Positions 1-14,295 are shown, numbered from the stretch's first letter. The stretch: DNA of 64,000 nucleotides from Anseranas semipalmata (GCA_013399115.1 VXAA01005234.1:124001-188000), one strand, 5' to 3'. Translations and numbers: made by a program. The notes: a model not told the origin generated them from the letters alone.

Positions 1-779
1 GCCCATCCCATATGCCCCAGGTTTTTATTCAGTCATTTGATACCCAGTCATGTAAATGCTGACCTACTGAAAGCATACAAGCTAAATACTTATGCACGGT
101 TATATTTAACATTATTTTTTGTTAATATGATATTTAGCTTTTGCCTCTCCTAGCACCTTCTAAATTTCTGCCTAACCTGTTCTGATGGACACAAAGTCGT
201 GGTGAAATCCATAGTGGCAGTTATTCGAACAGCTCACAAAGTCTGAAAGAAACAAAAGCTTTTCAATAACAAGAGCTGTGTCACATGCCTAACCTTCTCC
301 TAGCTGTATTTCGGATAAAGGATATTTGGCTCGCAGAGGCACAGCCTAGCTGATATAATTAACCTTCTCAAGAATCTCTGAGCGGTTTGGGGAAGTATGC
401 ATCCAGTTTTTAAATCAAGTTACTTATTTTCCATATTGAGAATTTGCTAAATATTTAGAACATTTGCCATAGCACTGGAAATCCCTGAAAACTGAGAAAT
501 TATGTACATTGCAAAAGCAGCAAGTCTGCAGGTGCCTATAGTTCCTTTCAGACACAGACCACTGGAATAGACAGACCTGTGTCTGGCCGGGCACAGGACA
601 GCCACTCCATTTCTTTTGCTCACTTTATCTTCAAATACCACAGCATCAAAATTTCCCCGCAGCACTCTCCCCTAGTTCACCGGTGTGCCGGTCATTTTGC
701 TCCAGTCACGTTCAAAGGGGAGCCAGAAGGAGAGCTGTTCTGGTGGGAAGGCCAGCCACCAACCCCCAGAGCTGAAGGG
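1..779. other. Non-coding unique DNA, no gene seen
   Basis: A+T-rich sequence with stops in all frames except short chance ORFs. A 178-codon open frame starts at 579 on the plus strand and runs through the CpG-rich patch that follows. It has no domain hallmark, low-complexity P/R/G-rich composition and no promoter or splice context, so I do not call it a gene. No repeat family recognised. Confidence 0.5.
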
Positions 780-965
780 CATGGCCCACTTTCGAAGGCA
801 AAGCTCCAGACCGCGAGGACCACCAGGGAACCGCGGGCAGGCTCACGTCGCTCTGCAGCACGGGAACTCACCGGGACCGCCAGGCTTGTTCAGCTGCCAC
901 GACCAGAAGGAAGCCGGTGCCCCGGCGCGAGCGTGCCTGCCTCCAGGCATGCCTCCAACCGGGGC
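780..965. other. Small CpG-rich patch
   Basis: I count roughly 15-17 CpG dinucleotides in about 190 bases, including CGCG clusters near 815, 832 and 928, within DNA that otherwise has few CpGs. CpG retention suggests germline hypomethylation, so a minor promoter, an enhancer or simply a biased-gene-conversion hotspot. No TATA box, exon or open frame of recognisable protein supports a specific role. The patch is below the usual minimum length for a CpG island. Confidence 0.4.
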
Positions 966-3049
966 AGGCAGGGAAGCAGGCTCAGACTGAACCTGGGCTT
1001 TTTTGCAGCGCTGGAATTTGCAAAGCAGTTAAAGAGATTTAGGTGCATATGTCCCACTGATTTCAGTGGAGAGAAAGGGTTAAACTTCCCCAAAAGTTTA
1101 AAAATCTCAGCGTAGATGCAGGACTGGCTTCACCACCACTGTGCTGGAACTTGGCAACCGTGTGAGGGGACACATCAACACTAAACAACGGCTTGGAACA
1201 GGAAGAGAAGATGAATATCTAATCCGACTGAAACTCCAGAGGAAATATCACGCAGGCTGACTGGAACTGACCCAGGAGTCTCACGCTAACGACTCCGCTC
1301 TTACGAAAATTCTCCTCTGCTCAGGGTCTCTCCCTACCAGCCATCAATACCGCACGTCAGCGTCTGGAAGCATCGCTGCATTTTTGGTAGCCAGCACCTC
1401 GGTCTTACAGCACAACTAAAAAGATCAGTCGTAAATCTTTTAAAAGCAAAACCAGCCCATTAATGCGCTCAGTCAGGGATATTTGGGAGGAGATGGTGGT
1501 TCAGACTGATTCTTTTGTTTCTCTTACACAGATTGTCAGAAACAAAAGTCTTCCAAAACACAAACGCTTCCTACTTTGGATACAAGCAGTGGGCGCACTG
1601 CCTTCTTCCTTCAAACGAAAAAAAATCTAAAGTCTTTCTACCCAAAAGTCCCCGAAGACTCCACATTTCCCACTTATCTAGGAAAAACGATTTACACGAA
1701 CGCTGTTTCCCAACACACAAGCTATAAATCGCCTCCAACTTCTGTGCAAGGACATCCCAAGAACTTAAACACCAGAGAACTGGGAAGCCAGCCAAAACCT
1801 TAAAGAGCAGTTGATCACAGTTCCCACACCAAAGCTGTTACATATGAAGTCTGTGGTGTCTCAGCGTTCTTCCTGAAGGCTGTTCTCATGCAGATACAGT
1901 AGAATGTGAAGAAACCTGTCCCTCCTAGCCTGTGCCCATGGAAAAAAATGCTAATGCACTGAAGCAGAGGGAAGCTCCCCCCTAGAAGAAACTGCGCCGG
2001 TGAGTGGTTGCACACTTACGCTTCAGACATTCAGCCTGGCAATGTTACCGATTCAAGGAGTAGATTCTTTCGGGGAAAGAAGTTGGCTTTTGAACTTCCC
2101 GTGATTCATTTCGTAGCATGGCTCCCTCCTAGATCTTTATGGGCAAATTTTAATAGCCCCGTTCTGACTTTTACTCCTACAAGCTGCAGGCTGCAGAGGC
2201 ACTTCAGCCTGGCCTGAGTCCAAGCTTGTGATTTTTTCATTTTTTTCAGCCTGGGTAGTTTTTAGCTGGACACGTTTTCTGATCCAGGTCATTGCCATGA
2301 AGCATAATGCTAGAGCAAGGGAGGTGGCAGGAACAAAGAGCTGGGGCACGAAGAGAGCGGGATGGGATTTCCCTTTTGCTGACGGCAGACACATATTCCA
2401 GGATGAAGTGACCATATAACAACTTCCTCACAGGCTTTTGTGAATTCCTCGTCAACACACCACCACAACTTGTGTCTATTCCACTGCTGGTGAAATTACC
2501 CTAGTGCCACAATATCTGAGAAATATCTCCTAAAGCTGTAGCTTTAGATGCATTGTGAAGGCACCTCCCTGAGCAGAGCACGGTCCCCCAGCACGAGGCT
2601 ACCCGCCGGCCTGCAGTGTGAGGACACCAGATGGACTTGTCCTAGGTGTTCATGTTCTGCTCGGTGCAGCAGGGAATCACGGAGTTCTCACTGCGGTACC
2701 GGTGGGAGAGAGGGAGCAGAAGTGTATTTTCTACTCCGGGCATTTTACTCCTTTTTCAAAGCAATATGTATTTTTAAGAAATAGAAGATTCCAAAAGAAA
2801 AATGGCTGAAGACCAGAAAGTCGGGGATTCAAAAGAAAGTAATTGTCTGTGCTCAGGAGTGCTTGGTTCTACGGCTTTTGTTTATTCACTTAGGAAACAG
2901 AATATGCCTATATTCCCCTTTCCCAAATTCCTGTTGGTCCCATCTGCTACATCAGCTCATGCCACACTTTTGAAAATCCAATTTAAATCTCATCAAGCGT
3001 TCTTCAGAACGAGGTGAGGAATGAATCCTTGGCAGTGCCCAGACACAGG
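966..3049. other. Non-coding unique DNA, no gene seen
   Basis: Mixed-composition DNA with only short chance ORFs (60-90 codons) on both strands. A moderately G+C-rich stretch lies around 2580-2720. No repeat family or RNA gene recognised. Confidence 0.5.
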
Positions 3050-3190
3050 CATGGTTTGGCGACGCTGCCACTCGCTGCCGGCCGGCTCCCCCTCGTGCCC
3101 TTCCAGCACAGACAGCCCCTGCCAGGGGTGGGACCTGCCCCCCACGGCCGTACAAACACGCTGTGCGCGCCCCGAGATCACGTTCGAAGT
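3050..3190. other. Small CpG-rich patch
   Basis: About 16 CpGs in 140 bases, including CGCG near 3167. It is bounded on both sides by A+T-rich sequence. The open frames on both strands are short and unlike any known protein. It could be a short regulatory element, but there is no direct evidence beyond composition. Confidence 0.35.
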
Positions 3191-6100
3191 CTCTGATGTA
3201 CAGGGATGACATTTAACAACGGACACTTAATTCTCACCTCATTACTAAAATGCATTTCGTAACTGAAGTCTTATTAAGTGTGGTTTTATCAAGGTGATCA
3301 GGTCAGGCTGAGGTCTTGGATGGCAGTTTTTGTTTTACTGGGCACAGCAGACACGTTCTCATGTGAAAGAACCAAAGTAAGTGTCAAACTATTAGTGGCC
3401 ACTGCCTGAGGAAGCAGAAGCTTTTGTGTCGGCAGTTCCTGGGCAAACACTGTCGGGTGGTTTGATGAAGCAGTAACTCTGCCAGGCCAGCCGGGCAGAT
3501 TTCTTCCAAGAGAAAACTGCAAAACAACACTCATTTCTTATTTCTGCAGCTTACTCTCTGTTGAAGCACCTAAACAATGGGAAACAGTTTGCCCTCAAGA
3601 TTCCAGGAGCCCATAAATGTAAAAATAAATTAAATAAATCACAGAAAATGGGTGTATGTTTAATCTGGATACCCCCCAGTGGAGATATTTGTGCATAATA
3701 CTGCAACAATTGCATATTGAGATTGGATATCAACAGACTTCCTTCCACGGAAAATTCCTAAAAAAAGTGGTCTGTTTTAAACCAGGGACCTGTACGGCTT
3801 TCCAAACAGAAGTTGTTGGCTCAAGTCATGTTTGGTTTATTCCAAAAATGACCTATCCCTGCAGGGCTTCACTAAGCTTAGGTGGGCATGTTCTGTTTCA
3901 ATCCCTCTGTCAAGGTCCAAAGAAAAGATCTGTGCTTAATAAACCTTCTTTATACCAAGGATGCAAACCCTGGGACTTCGCTTTCCTTCTGGAAATGCAT
4001 GTATCGTTTTGACCCAAAGGACACTTTTTTTGCAGCTTGAATGTCTTCAGCTGCAACAGGGCACACACTTTTCAATACCTTGACAAAGCCAAAGCCATGT
4101 TTTGCATAACTCACTTTCTTTTCAAGTCACAAAACCCATTTGGCAACCCCGTGAATTGCACACATACTAATTAACCGCCAGACAGGGATTTGAATAAAAA
4201 ACGCACCTGAAGTTCTGCAAAACTGAAGCACCTAAAATGAAATGCAGGATTTCCAGTCTTGGAAAGACCCTCAATCCCTAGATCCAGTTTTATTACCAAG
4301 ACCTGCCACAGGCTTTGGAAAACAGTTGTCACAAAGTGAAGAAGTAAGGATATTGCAGTCTAATTCACTTTTAAAGCATATTCATTGATATTATTTCATG
4401 ATGTTATGTGGAGGATTTAACTTCTTCCCAGGTCTCTATCAGCACTTATTCAAGTAATGACAAATCTGATTTGTTACAGGAAAAAGTTATGTGTATCTTA
4501 ACCTCCCAAGTATGGCTCAGGATTGAAGAACTCCTACTACCAAGCTTCCAGATCCCTTTATAAAAATTGAATATATTGCAGACGACTTATTCATTCCCAC
4601 TGTATATGGCATATCTAGGTTGAAATGGGCTCAGTGGGATTTGTGATGAAATCCTGACTGCTCTGAAGTGAGAGAGACTTCTGTCAGGGACTCCGGGGGC
4701 TGTATTTCATTTCTGGAATTTGCCTTTTCTTTAGACACACATGCACAGCACTTACTATATGCTCACATACAATCTACCTAGCTAGCTGGCAACAGCAATG
4801 TTTTTAAAAGGTTTTGCTGCCTTTAATTGGTATTTTATTATACATTTTCACCACTTATCCAGCAATTTTTCATGTTATCCACTACTCTGGTAGCTTTAGC
4901 GGAAGCAAACCAGTACAACTGGTTTGGATGTAACGTTATAGCTGCCCTTACTCTGAATGATTTGGGATTTTACCTGCCATTGCACACAGGTGCATCCTAT
5001 GTTCCTAACACAGTGCTATACCAAGGGAAATCCAAAGTTTAAGGCACGTGGACTCGTGCTCTGCACCAGTCACCAGCCTGGAAACACATGCAGCCCAGCA
5101 GAACAGTGGGCTGCTGCCCACTGCCTTTCTGAGGTCAGTCTGCTAGTTTGTCGTCCAAATATGCTCGAACAACATAGGACTGTATGAGAGCAATCTCATA
5201 TAGCCAAAATACTCTGTAGCCTCAATCACAAAATCTGCAACCACAGTTTAAAGAAAAGGCTTCTGCACAGCTCAGGAGCAAACACAGCTCGCACTAAGGA
5301 AAGATGTAAAGATGTGGGTCTCCTCGTGGTGGTACCAACAGCAAGGGGCTTTGCCACCAGAAGCGGCACTGGGACTGGCAAGTGAATCTAATGGGAAAGG
5401 AAAAACACTTTTTTCCACTGCATTTTCCAAGGGGATCTAACGTTTCTCTTTTTAACCCCACTTAAGTTGCTCAGCTGCCACAGAGGAAAATTAGCTCTTG
5501 GGCTATGCTTTGGACTTCTGCATGAAACTGAGAAATTGACCTTCTGGATTGAACCAGACAGCAGACCCACCGCCCGTGCTCAGCCCCAGCCTACCCGCTG
5601 TGCTGTTCAGCAAGGACCGTGCGTGGGATATATTTCCTCGTCCTGAGCTGTTCAGTAGTTTTTGCACTTCCCCAGTGAGGTGGGGAATTTTCTCAGCCGA
5701 AAAGAGATTTCCTCAGAGGGAAAAACATGCAGAGATTAAGCTCAGAGGGGGGGGTTAAGCAGCCCAGTGGCATGAGCCTGCAAACCACTGTCTGAAACAG
5801 AACTTCTGCTTCCAGTCTCCAGCCTCCTTTCTCCAGGCCGTGCCACTTCCTTCTGCAACAGATGGATGCTGCTCCTGGTGAAGATGCAGCTCATTTGGAG
5901 CGACCAGAGGGACACCTGGAGACCCAGGTGACTGTGCGACCATCAGAAATTCTCTGGGACAAAATCTGAATCTCACTAATTGTATGGCACATAGGGTAGC
6001 CCTGAATTTAACCAGGGATTGTCGGCGATAGCTTACTGTAAGTGAAAACACAGACTATAATGGCCATTAGCATTTTTCCATTTGCAGAGTCTACGTTTCT

Positions 6101-9085
6101 CTTTCCTTGAACTAGATGATGTTTTATGGACATTACTATAACTTTTGCCATAACTATTCATGTTTCTTCACTCTCGGTCAGATGGTGGGAGAATTGTTTC
6201 TCTGGGTGCCCCTCATGTAAAATTGCCAAGAATAACTGCTGCCTCTCCTTCTAAAATGGCAGCTGTAGCCCTGTGAAAACAGCCCCGGCGGGTTCCCTTC
6301 TGAAGTGACAGCAGGTCTTACTGACATCAAAGGGGACGTGAGGTTTTTAGTGAGGGCTGTTTGTTGATTTTTTCTCCAGTGAAGTGATATTACATGGCAT
6401 TTCCAACCCTCAATCCTATTAAGTGACAGAACTACCTAATAGCACTCATTAAATAACATAACTTGGTGTCAGAAATTCACTGACAGGCTCATGCAATTGA
6501 AGTGGTAGATTTATGCTCTAAACCAATGTGGTTTTGGCATTATTGTTATTGTTTTTTTAATAAATGTCATTTATTTTAACAGGTGAAAGCATAAGACTCC
6601 AGACAGTTCATGAAAAGGTTATCACCAATCAGAACCAATGAGCAGAAAAGTGGGTGCCTGAATTTTACATTTAGAGGGGACAAAGCATTAAAAGCAAGTT
6701 CATTGCTGTGCTTCTGACCCCCTTCTTTTCTTGGAAATAATTTCTTTGGTGACACCAACCTACACTGCAGTGTGTCGTAAGGCAGCCATATGTTGCAACA
6801 GCATTCAGGAACTTTCCACCTTTCTGTCCAAGGAGATATCCAGAATTATTCATAAATGAAAATATTCATGCCTTTTTTTTTTAGTTATCCATTGCTTCTG
6901 GGCCCACAGCAGATACAGAAAATAAAGATGTGAAGGTCTCGATTACCACCATCTTCATGTGCTCTCAGTCAGCTATTAACTGCACATTTTAAACCTTTAA
7001 TCCAATGTATTTATCTTGTGGAGTGAATGACAAAGTTTGTTAGTGTTCACAGAAATAAGTTTATCAATGATTTCTTGCTTTTTTTTTTTTTTTTTTCCTG
7101 GTCCTGCTGGAGCCCAAAGCACTTTTTACCTACTGATATACAAGTGATAACTGCAGCTTTTCTAAGGTGGAGATTTGGCCGTGGCGTACATCAGAATGCA
7201 GGGAGCTCGAGGTGTAAGAAAGGGAACAGCCAGCTGTCTGACTGAAGCCCACCTGACCTCTCAACAGGCAAAGCTAGAATTCAGAAAACAAGCTGTTAGA
7301 ACAGCATTACAGTTCACAAATGACACTAGGGATCTCTTGATTCACATTTCATTTCTGAATTCTTCTATCAGTGAAAAAAGTAACTAAACTGTTATTTCTT
7401 CCTGACAACAGAAGTCAGGATTTTGCAAAGTACCAGTAAGCTACCACATTCAAAATGACACTGAAAATACATGATCTACATAATAAGGGACACGTTGTGA
7501 GCAATTAAGTTCTACTGGTAAGTCGCTACCCTCAAGAGAGATCCCACTGGAATTAATGAGAGTACTCGTGTCAGCAACTGCTCAACAAAATGAAAAGGAA
7601 CTCACAACCTGGGCGAAAGGTCTATAACTTGTATACAGAACCCCTCCCAAGGTCTGCCACTCCACACTGAAAATTCACGTTTTTCATTATTTCTCCATTC
7701 GCCCTTTCTCACCACCCATGTATCTCCCCAGGTTACCGCATCAGCTCAGGTTCTAAGAGTCAGTCCATCTCCAGAGGGACAGAAGGATGTTATGGGGCTG
7801 CTTTCAGCCATGACCACCATTGATCAAATTTTCACCTTGTTGATGCCATGGGTGATTTTTCGTTTTTAGCCCCTGGAGGATGGCCAAGCGTATAGACATG
7901 CTTTAGAAAAGTCCTCTCTTGTATTCTTACAGTCTTGAAAGAAGCGGTATTGTCACCAGCAAATGCAGAGGCAGAACAGATCACTGCAGTGGCAGAGCCC
8001 TGAAACACCTTGCTTTCAGAAATTCCCAGCCCTCCGCTGCCTTTTCACTGGGATTTATCAGCCATGCAATGATCTAAAAGAGTGGACTGTAAACAAGCTC
8101 CACGAAACAATCCCAGCTTAAAAGAACTACCCAAAAGAGACGGGGGGGAGCTTTTAGCAGAGATAATATAGTGATCTGCTTGACACGACAGTCTCACAAG
8201 CGAAGGCAGCGAAACACCTGATGGTGCGGTTGAACCAGACAGGCAGAACCAGCAGCCGGTTGCCACCTCAGCCATGGTCTCATCCTGCGCTCCGGTGCTG
8301 CTGGCTCCAGCGCTGGTCTGACCCTGCAGTGAACTGACTCAGCTCACTAAATTGGTTGAACACTAACCAGGGGGGAAGAAGTTAATCAGCTCCCAGGGTA
8401 ATATGAGCACGGGTGCTGATGAGAGGGAGGGGATAAGCTGCAGCCGGCGGAAGCGGCAAATTGCAGCGTTGCCCAGGATGGAAATGAGTAGCCACAGCCT
8501 TCTTAAACCACTGAAACCGCAGAACTGCACCCTGCACAGCTGCTTGCTTCCCTGGCCCAGGTAAAGCTCATCTCGTGAAGTTCACAGTTTCTGTTGCTGT
8601 GATAACAACATCATGCATGGGTATGTTCACATCAGGTTAAAACTGATAAGTGAAATCAAGAAGGAGACCACAACCTGAAAAAGGACTGTCTGCATACATC
8701 CCTGCTCTGGAACATACCAGATGTGAGTTGTCACTGGTGTAACCCACGTGGAGGCACACAGAGCAGTACACAGCCGAGCTGGCCTAGCAGCTCAACGCTG
8801 CCAAAAGGTCCCTCCCACAGCCTTCTCCCCCTTCTCGTCTCCATCACCACTCCCCATCACACAATCCTGCCCCCCCCTTTCTGCTGGTTTCAACATTTAC
8901 CAGCCCTTTGCTGGGAACACTCAGCCACCCAACCGCATAGGAAATCCTCGCTTTATTCTTCCCCCTTGCAGCTTACTGTTCTGCGGGTGCCGTGCGTTGA
9001 ACCTGCTCAGCCCGGGTACCCGGGAGGCGGCAGGGGTGTGCAGCCAGACGGAGGAAAGGGAGCGGAACCTTCCAGTGCCATGGTG
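3191..9085. other. Non-coding unique DNA, no gene seen
   Basis: Almost 6 kb of unique A+T-rich sequence. Visible low-complexity items are a T18 run at 7079-7096 and a C-rich stretch around 8820-8880. A strong donor-like hexamer at 7518-7523 has only a closed-frame upstream segment. No coding exon, RNA gene or repeat family recognised. Confidence 0.5.
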
Positions 9086-9235
9086 TCACAGAGTAACTTA
9101 GGTGTAAAGGGACCTCTGCAGGTCATCGAGTCCAGTGGCGGTGAATCGCTGTCTTGGCTCAGCCGTATCGCTGAAGCAAGCAGGCAAACCAGCCAGCAGC
9201 CTTCTGGCTCTGTCATCCAAAACTCAATTCTCACA
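9086..9235 (-). mobile_element. CR1-type LINE 3' end, degraded
   Basis: The plus strand begins with a TCACAGAGTAACT-like start, then GTGTAAAGGGACCTCTGCAG and GTCATCGAGTCCA. This is the reverse complement of the classic end of amniote CR1 elements, which on their own strand end in ATTCTATG-type octamers preceded by a ...TCC(C/T)TTCCAACC segment. The similarity fades by about 9235. It is a 5'-truncated, non-autonomous relic, as most CR1 copies are. The subfamily cannot be named by eye. A chance open frame (8723-9247) runs through it. Confidence 0.7.
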
Positions 9236-12200
9236 GCTTTCCAATGACAGTTTTAATTTTTTAATGGAATACAAATACTGTTGCAAAAATGCCTCCTTTT
9301 TGTACCCTAAAGGAATAAAATGAAATAGTCTTCCTGGAAAACCCAATTAGCATTTAAATCCCTGACTGTAGTGCTCGAAGTAAAGGCAGAATACTCTAAG
9401 GAACAACAAAACACTACAGCAAATATTTCTGCAGCAGGAAGACTTGGCAGATGTTTGTTTACCATACAGTTTGTTCCTACTTGACAGATCCTAAAGAACC
9501 CATGTAAAGAACTCTGATTATTAATAGAGTCAGACGGCATGAAATGGTATTTCTAACCTGTTTATAAATGGTTTAAAGGAAATTACAAATACATAAAAAA
9601 CAAAACCAAGTTTACACTAAAAGGGCAGGGAGCTAAATTTGTTCTTCCAGTAAGCAATATGTTATATGAAACTGAGCTGAGTACATCTGCCATCATTTTA
9701 CCTGGAAAAAATCAAAGTGGGGAGGGAAGGAAAGATTTTTAGTTTGCCAGCTTTTTGGAAAAGCAAAACAAAGGGAAAAAGCCCATCTAGTGTACTAACC
9801 TATTGTACATATGGATAAGTAGTTTAAGTAACACATACAATGATTTTCACAACATGCCTTGAAAAGATTCGTTAATGTCTTTGGAAATGTGGGAAAGTAA
9901 TTTATCACACCACATAAAAAAGTAATAGAGGGCCCAATCCTGTCACCGCTAACTTAAACTGGGCAGAGTTGAGCTTTCAGGACCTTCCGACAGATTTAAA
10001 ACATTTTTCAGCAGCCTAGTTCAGATATTAGCGAACCCCAGCCTGGCTGGCTCCCACCACATCCCCACTTGCTAAATTACTCTCCTTTCCTCTCCCTCCC
10101 CCCACTTTATTAGAATTTAAAACAAAAATATTTTTTATGTGTTGAGCATTTGTATATTTGGAAACAGTGCCTGCCTTTTCTCCGTCCTGACAGCTCTGAG
10201 CCCCGCTGGCCGTTAGCAGCCTGCAAATCAGGAGACGCCGACCAGCCAGGTACACCAAGGTTAGGGCAGCCCACTCTTGACAGAGCCGCTGAAACCACCA
10301 CGGTTTTGTGACCTTCTGATTTTCTGTACAATACTGACATGAAAACTGTTGTCTCCTACAGAAGCAGGGGCGATTCTCAAAGTGCAAAGGGGATTCATTT
10401 TCCACAGCCCTTTGTGATCTAGAAGAAATATTTTCCCTTTGCCTGCACGGTAAGAAACGATAAGGATGGACATACGGACTGAGAGGTTGTGTTAGGGGAC
10501 CAGCAGCAACCTCTGAACACGGCACATTTTACAACGTGAGCCTGTACCAGAGAGCGAGCCCTTCTCCTTCTCACCCCCACCAGCACTGCAGTTCAAAGTG
10601 GCTGCTGGAGATACCATGCCTCTGCCCGTGGCACGTGAGATTTCCATCGTTATCCTGCAGACCTGTTGCACTTTCACAAGACACTGCTGATCGGACCAAA
10701 ATTCTGACGCATTTAATTTAAAAAGGAAAAAAAAGAAACAACAAACCAATCAATAATAAATTCTTCTATATCAATGCAGTCTGCATCTAGAAGGACAGAG
10801 CCAGTACACTCAGATCCAAAAGCACCTCATCTGCATTAGGTACCTAAATACACAGGCAATGATCTAGTTCTCATTTACCCCCTGCTTGTCTTGCAGCATC
10901 CATTTGTCCAGGAGTACTTCTTCATTAAATGTTGAGAACTCTTTCGTTTGCATCAACTGATGCCATTTGTGAACTGAAGCTGGAAACCTGAAGCGGTACA
11001 AACATAGTAGGACCCTGCCCATCACACACACTGCAACTCAGGAGTCCTCCAGGCTTCCCCTTTAAAGCCTACTTTCCCTTCACCACTAATATGTTAAATT
11101 CTGCATGTCAGCCCAAATGAACCACAGCCTCAAAAAGACGTAGTGGCTCCTTCTGATAACCTGAACCAGGAGGAGCAGTCAGCCAGAACCTTGCTGGGCA
11201 TCAGAGATGAGCACAGAGCACATACATTGCATTAGGCTTCCCAGAAACACTTTGTACAGTTCCACCAGGACATGAAGCTGGGACAGCTGGGACAGCTGTG
11301 ATTTCACCCAGGTGTACCACAGCATCTCACAGTGTCTGTCCTAAGCCCTGACTCCCAATTCTCTCTCCAGATACCATTACAGGACCAGCCATCAGACCTA
11401 AAGTCCTTGGTGAAAAAATCCAGGACCTCTAGTGAAGCTTCCATTGAGACAATCCGGCAACATGCACCATGCAGTTGCAGGACACAGATCAGAGCCTCTC
11501 CCAGAGCGTTTTGAACCAGCTCTCTTTAGAGCCATAGAGCATGCAGCCTCCCTAGCAGACCTACGCAGACAACTAATTTCTTCTGGCTATCAGCTGAGAG
11601 ACCTCTATCTTTGGAAGCTTCTGAAGCCCCCTGCTCGTCAACTTGTGTACTATGTGGTTTGGTTCCAATTTAAATGCAGTGCTAGCTTCTAAGTTCACCT
11701 CTATTGCAAATGCCTCTATCAGTGCCTGGCAGTTCTTCACCACATTTTCAAGACAGCTCATCAAGCTAATGCAGCCTGCTATGTCTGTTTCTTCCAGCTT
11801 GATGTTACCCACAAACCGTAAAACCTTTTCTGTTCAATTGCTGGAACAACACGGTACAAAAGCTCCGCCATAGTACAGTCAAACTTCAGTAGGAAAGTTT
11901 ATTTCTTGTGCTTTTTATTACCTTGCTGCCATTTCCTAGCCATAAGCTGGAAATGTTAAATTATAAAAAATACAATATTAACCAACCAATTGAGTTGCCA
12001 GTTCTAATTTTGGACAGAAGAATGGACAAAGAAATAATCAAAGACTTACCAAAAAAGCAGATGGCTGGAGAGCACTTCTGGCAGTCATGCTACTCACACA
12101 TGGGACCACTTGAGTTTAACAAATCGGACAACAGAGAGAGCGCTGAAATGGAAATTGGGGCTCTACTCCATTCAAATTCTTCAAAATGTTTGTTTTGGAT

Positions 12201-13235
12201 TTGTACCCCTGCTGCAATTTACAACTCTAGATTAGATATAGCAAGAGTAATATTCTTGACTAGAAGAAAAACAGAATGATTAAACCGTTTGCCAAATCAC
12301 ACAGATTGTCTCCCTGTATACAAATAATACCGATGCATAAATGCTTTCCTAAATAAAACCTAGCACTAAAGGTGTCTTTTACTAACACAGCAATAAAGTC
12401 CCACCAGCAGTTAGAGACAAGACACTTCCCTGATTCAAACTGCAAAACTGCTTCAAACAAGTCCCATATCCACATGTGAACATGTGTAAGTTACATCAGC
12501 ATGAAAAGGAAAACCACAGAAACTTGAGATTTGATGGTCATCTCCATGCAGCACAGACAAGACACTGACACCTCCCATTGCAAGCAAGATTACATCCCAA
12601 ATGTGCTGTTCTAAAAGCATGCCCTTCACTGCTACTAGACGAAAGTGCAGTTGTTTTAACATTCTCCAGCTTTGAGACTTTAAGGCATAGTTGATGAGGG
12701 AGGGCAAATTACTAAAACAATGTTAGCAATATCAATACTAAGACACACAGGTAGTAGATGACAAAAAAAAAAAGTAGAAAGAAGACTCATTCCATCAGTC
12801 TTGCTGTAAGAAATCAGTTGCCTAAGTGTTTAACAGAAAAACATGAAGGTTTTTGTCACTGAGATGCCAGTTGCAGCTTAATGTAAATGTATGTCCAACT
12901 ATGACATCACCTACCACAACCAAAAATTAAGACGAAAGTTCTCTGGTCTCAAGGACTAGTCACTCACCAGGGAACCGGTGGTTTTATATGCATGCCTTCC
13001 TGAAGAATCCAAAAATAACATTTTTCCATAGAGCAGAAATTCCTGTAGTGTTCACGCTTTTCGTTTCAGTAATGTTGCAATCCAAAGTGCCAGCCCTCTG
13101 TAATGAGGTAATCCGACAATGTAATTTGTAGCATTTTATTCTGTCAAAATTGATCTTAGTATTTCTATAGCAACTAGATCAAAACAAAAGATGAGGCAGA
13201 CAGAATAAGTCTCTCCCTGCCACCACCCAGATTTT
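9236..13235. other. Non-coding unique DNA, no gene seen
   Basis: Unique sequence. The open frames at 10028-10525 (minus, 165 codons) and 11908-12279 (plus, 123 codons) lack domain hallmarks. A nine-base direct duplication (GGGACAGCT twice) sits at 11280-11297. The stretch 11140-11870 is slightly richer in G+C and looks like a decayed element, but I cannot assign a family. Confidence 0.45.
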
Positions 13236-13284
13236 TATATAAATATATACGTGTATATATATAAAGCATTACATATATATAAAG
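13236..13284. repeat. AT-rich (TA)n-like simple repeat
   Basis: Interrupted TATA/ATATAT tracts with an ACGTGTATATATAT core and a second ACATATATATAAAG block. This is low-complexity DNA with no exact period over the full length. Confidence 0.7.
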
Positions 13285-14295
13285 TTAACATTCATGGTTC
13301 ATCATTAAACAATGCTAGAAAAACATCACTGGAGAAATAGCAGCACAGTAGGATGACATTTAAAAAAGAAATGCTAGCAAAGATGTAAACTGACATCAAT
13401 AAAATATAAAAATGTAATTGTTTAATTACCAAACACCCATGAGCAGAATATGTCTTTCCCACTAGACCCAATCAGGGGAAGGTATTATCCATTTCCAGTT
13501 GGGATACATGGAAATGGATACTGGCTTTTACTGCTGACATGAGGTAAAGAATATAATATCTTCCCCCCTGAGAAAATCACATTTTAACAATTACTGTTAA
13601 CATGTTAATGTTTAAGAAAATGCGACTGCCATTTAGCTACCTAAGCTTAGTTTTGGAAGTGGTGTATGCAGTATTCTTGCAAACGTCTGTCAATTTATTT
13701 TAATGCCTTTCTAGGAGCTGAGCTGAGTCCAGATGCTGTGATTACAAAACACGTAGGGAAACTCTGGATTTGAAGCCCAATTCTGTTTAAAATCAACTGA
13801 TATGATTAATAGCAACGCCACCCAGCCCCTTCCTTTCAAAACAAAGATTGACCTTTTACAACAGAGGGCTAAAAAGCTTGGTCCTCTTACAGACCACTTC
13901 TCCTTAACATCCAAGCAGCTTCTGAACACTTGTTAGGAGATTTCTGTTAGATGCTGAGCACAGATTGCCAAACACACACTGCATGCAGCTATACACGAAC
14001 ACCTGCAAGCTCCACATGAAGACATGTGGAACCCAGAATAGCCACACGGTTCCTTACTTGGGCTTTAAGGAGAGGATGAACCTCTCCTATCATGTGACAT
14101 GTACCTGCCGCTAGAAACCTGCACAATGTCCAAGAACAATTTTCTGAATTGTGCATAGCGTCACTTACAGCCCCTAGTATAAAAACACACAACGGGTTTA
14201 GACAGATTCCTAAAATGGCTGGGAAGGAATTTCTGAGAAATTACCAGCTGGGAAGAGGATGATATACTCACTTTCATTGTGCTGCATCTCTGCAG
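13285..14295. other. Non-coding unique DNA
   Basis: A+T-rich sequence containing short chance ORFs only. No repeat family recognised. Confidence 0.45.

Noticed and set aside
579..1115. 178-codon plus-strand frame
   Set aside because: Runs through a CpG-rich patch; overlapping frames on both strands are also open; no recognisable domain or splice context.
5890..5920. CTCF-like GACCAGAGGGACA word
   Set aside because: Three or more mismatches to the core motif.
7412..7517. Segment between an ACAACAG acceptor-like site and a GTAAGT donor (plus)
   Set aside because: The acceptor tract is interrupted and all frames are closed, weaker than the segments reported.
8723..9247. 174-codon plus-strand frame
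   Set aside because: Its last third overlaps a CR1 relic and the first part is C-rich low-complexity; no family resemblance.
10028..10525. 165-codon minus-strand frame
   Set aside because: No domain hallmark, no promoter or splice signals that bound it, and two other minus-strand frames are open over the same stretch.
11280..11297. GGGACAGCT duplicated in tandem
   Set aside because: Too short to be meaningful; ordinary slippage.
12968..12999. 32-base minus-strand segment between TTGGATTCTTCAG and CTG|GTGAGT
   Set aside because: Sites are good, but the segment is too short to judge and nothing else supports it.
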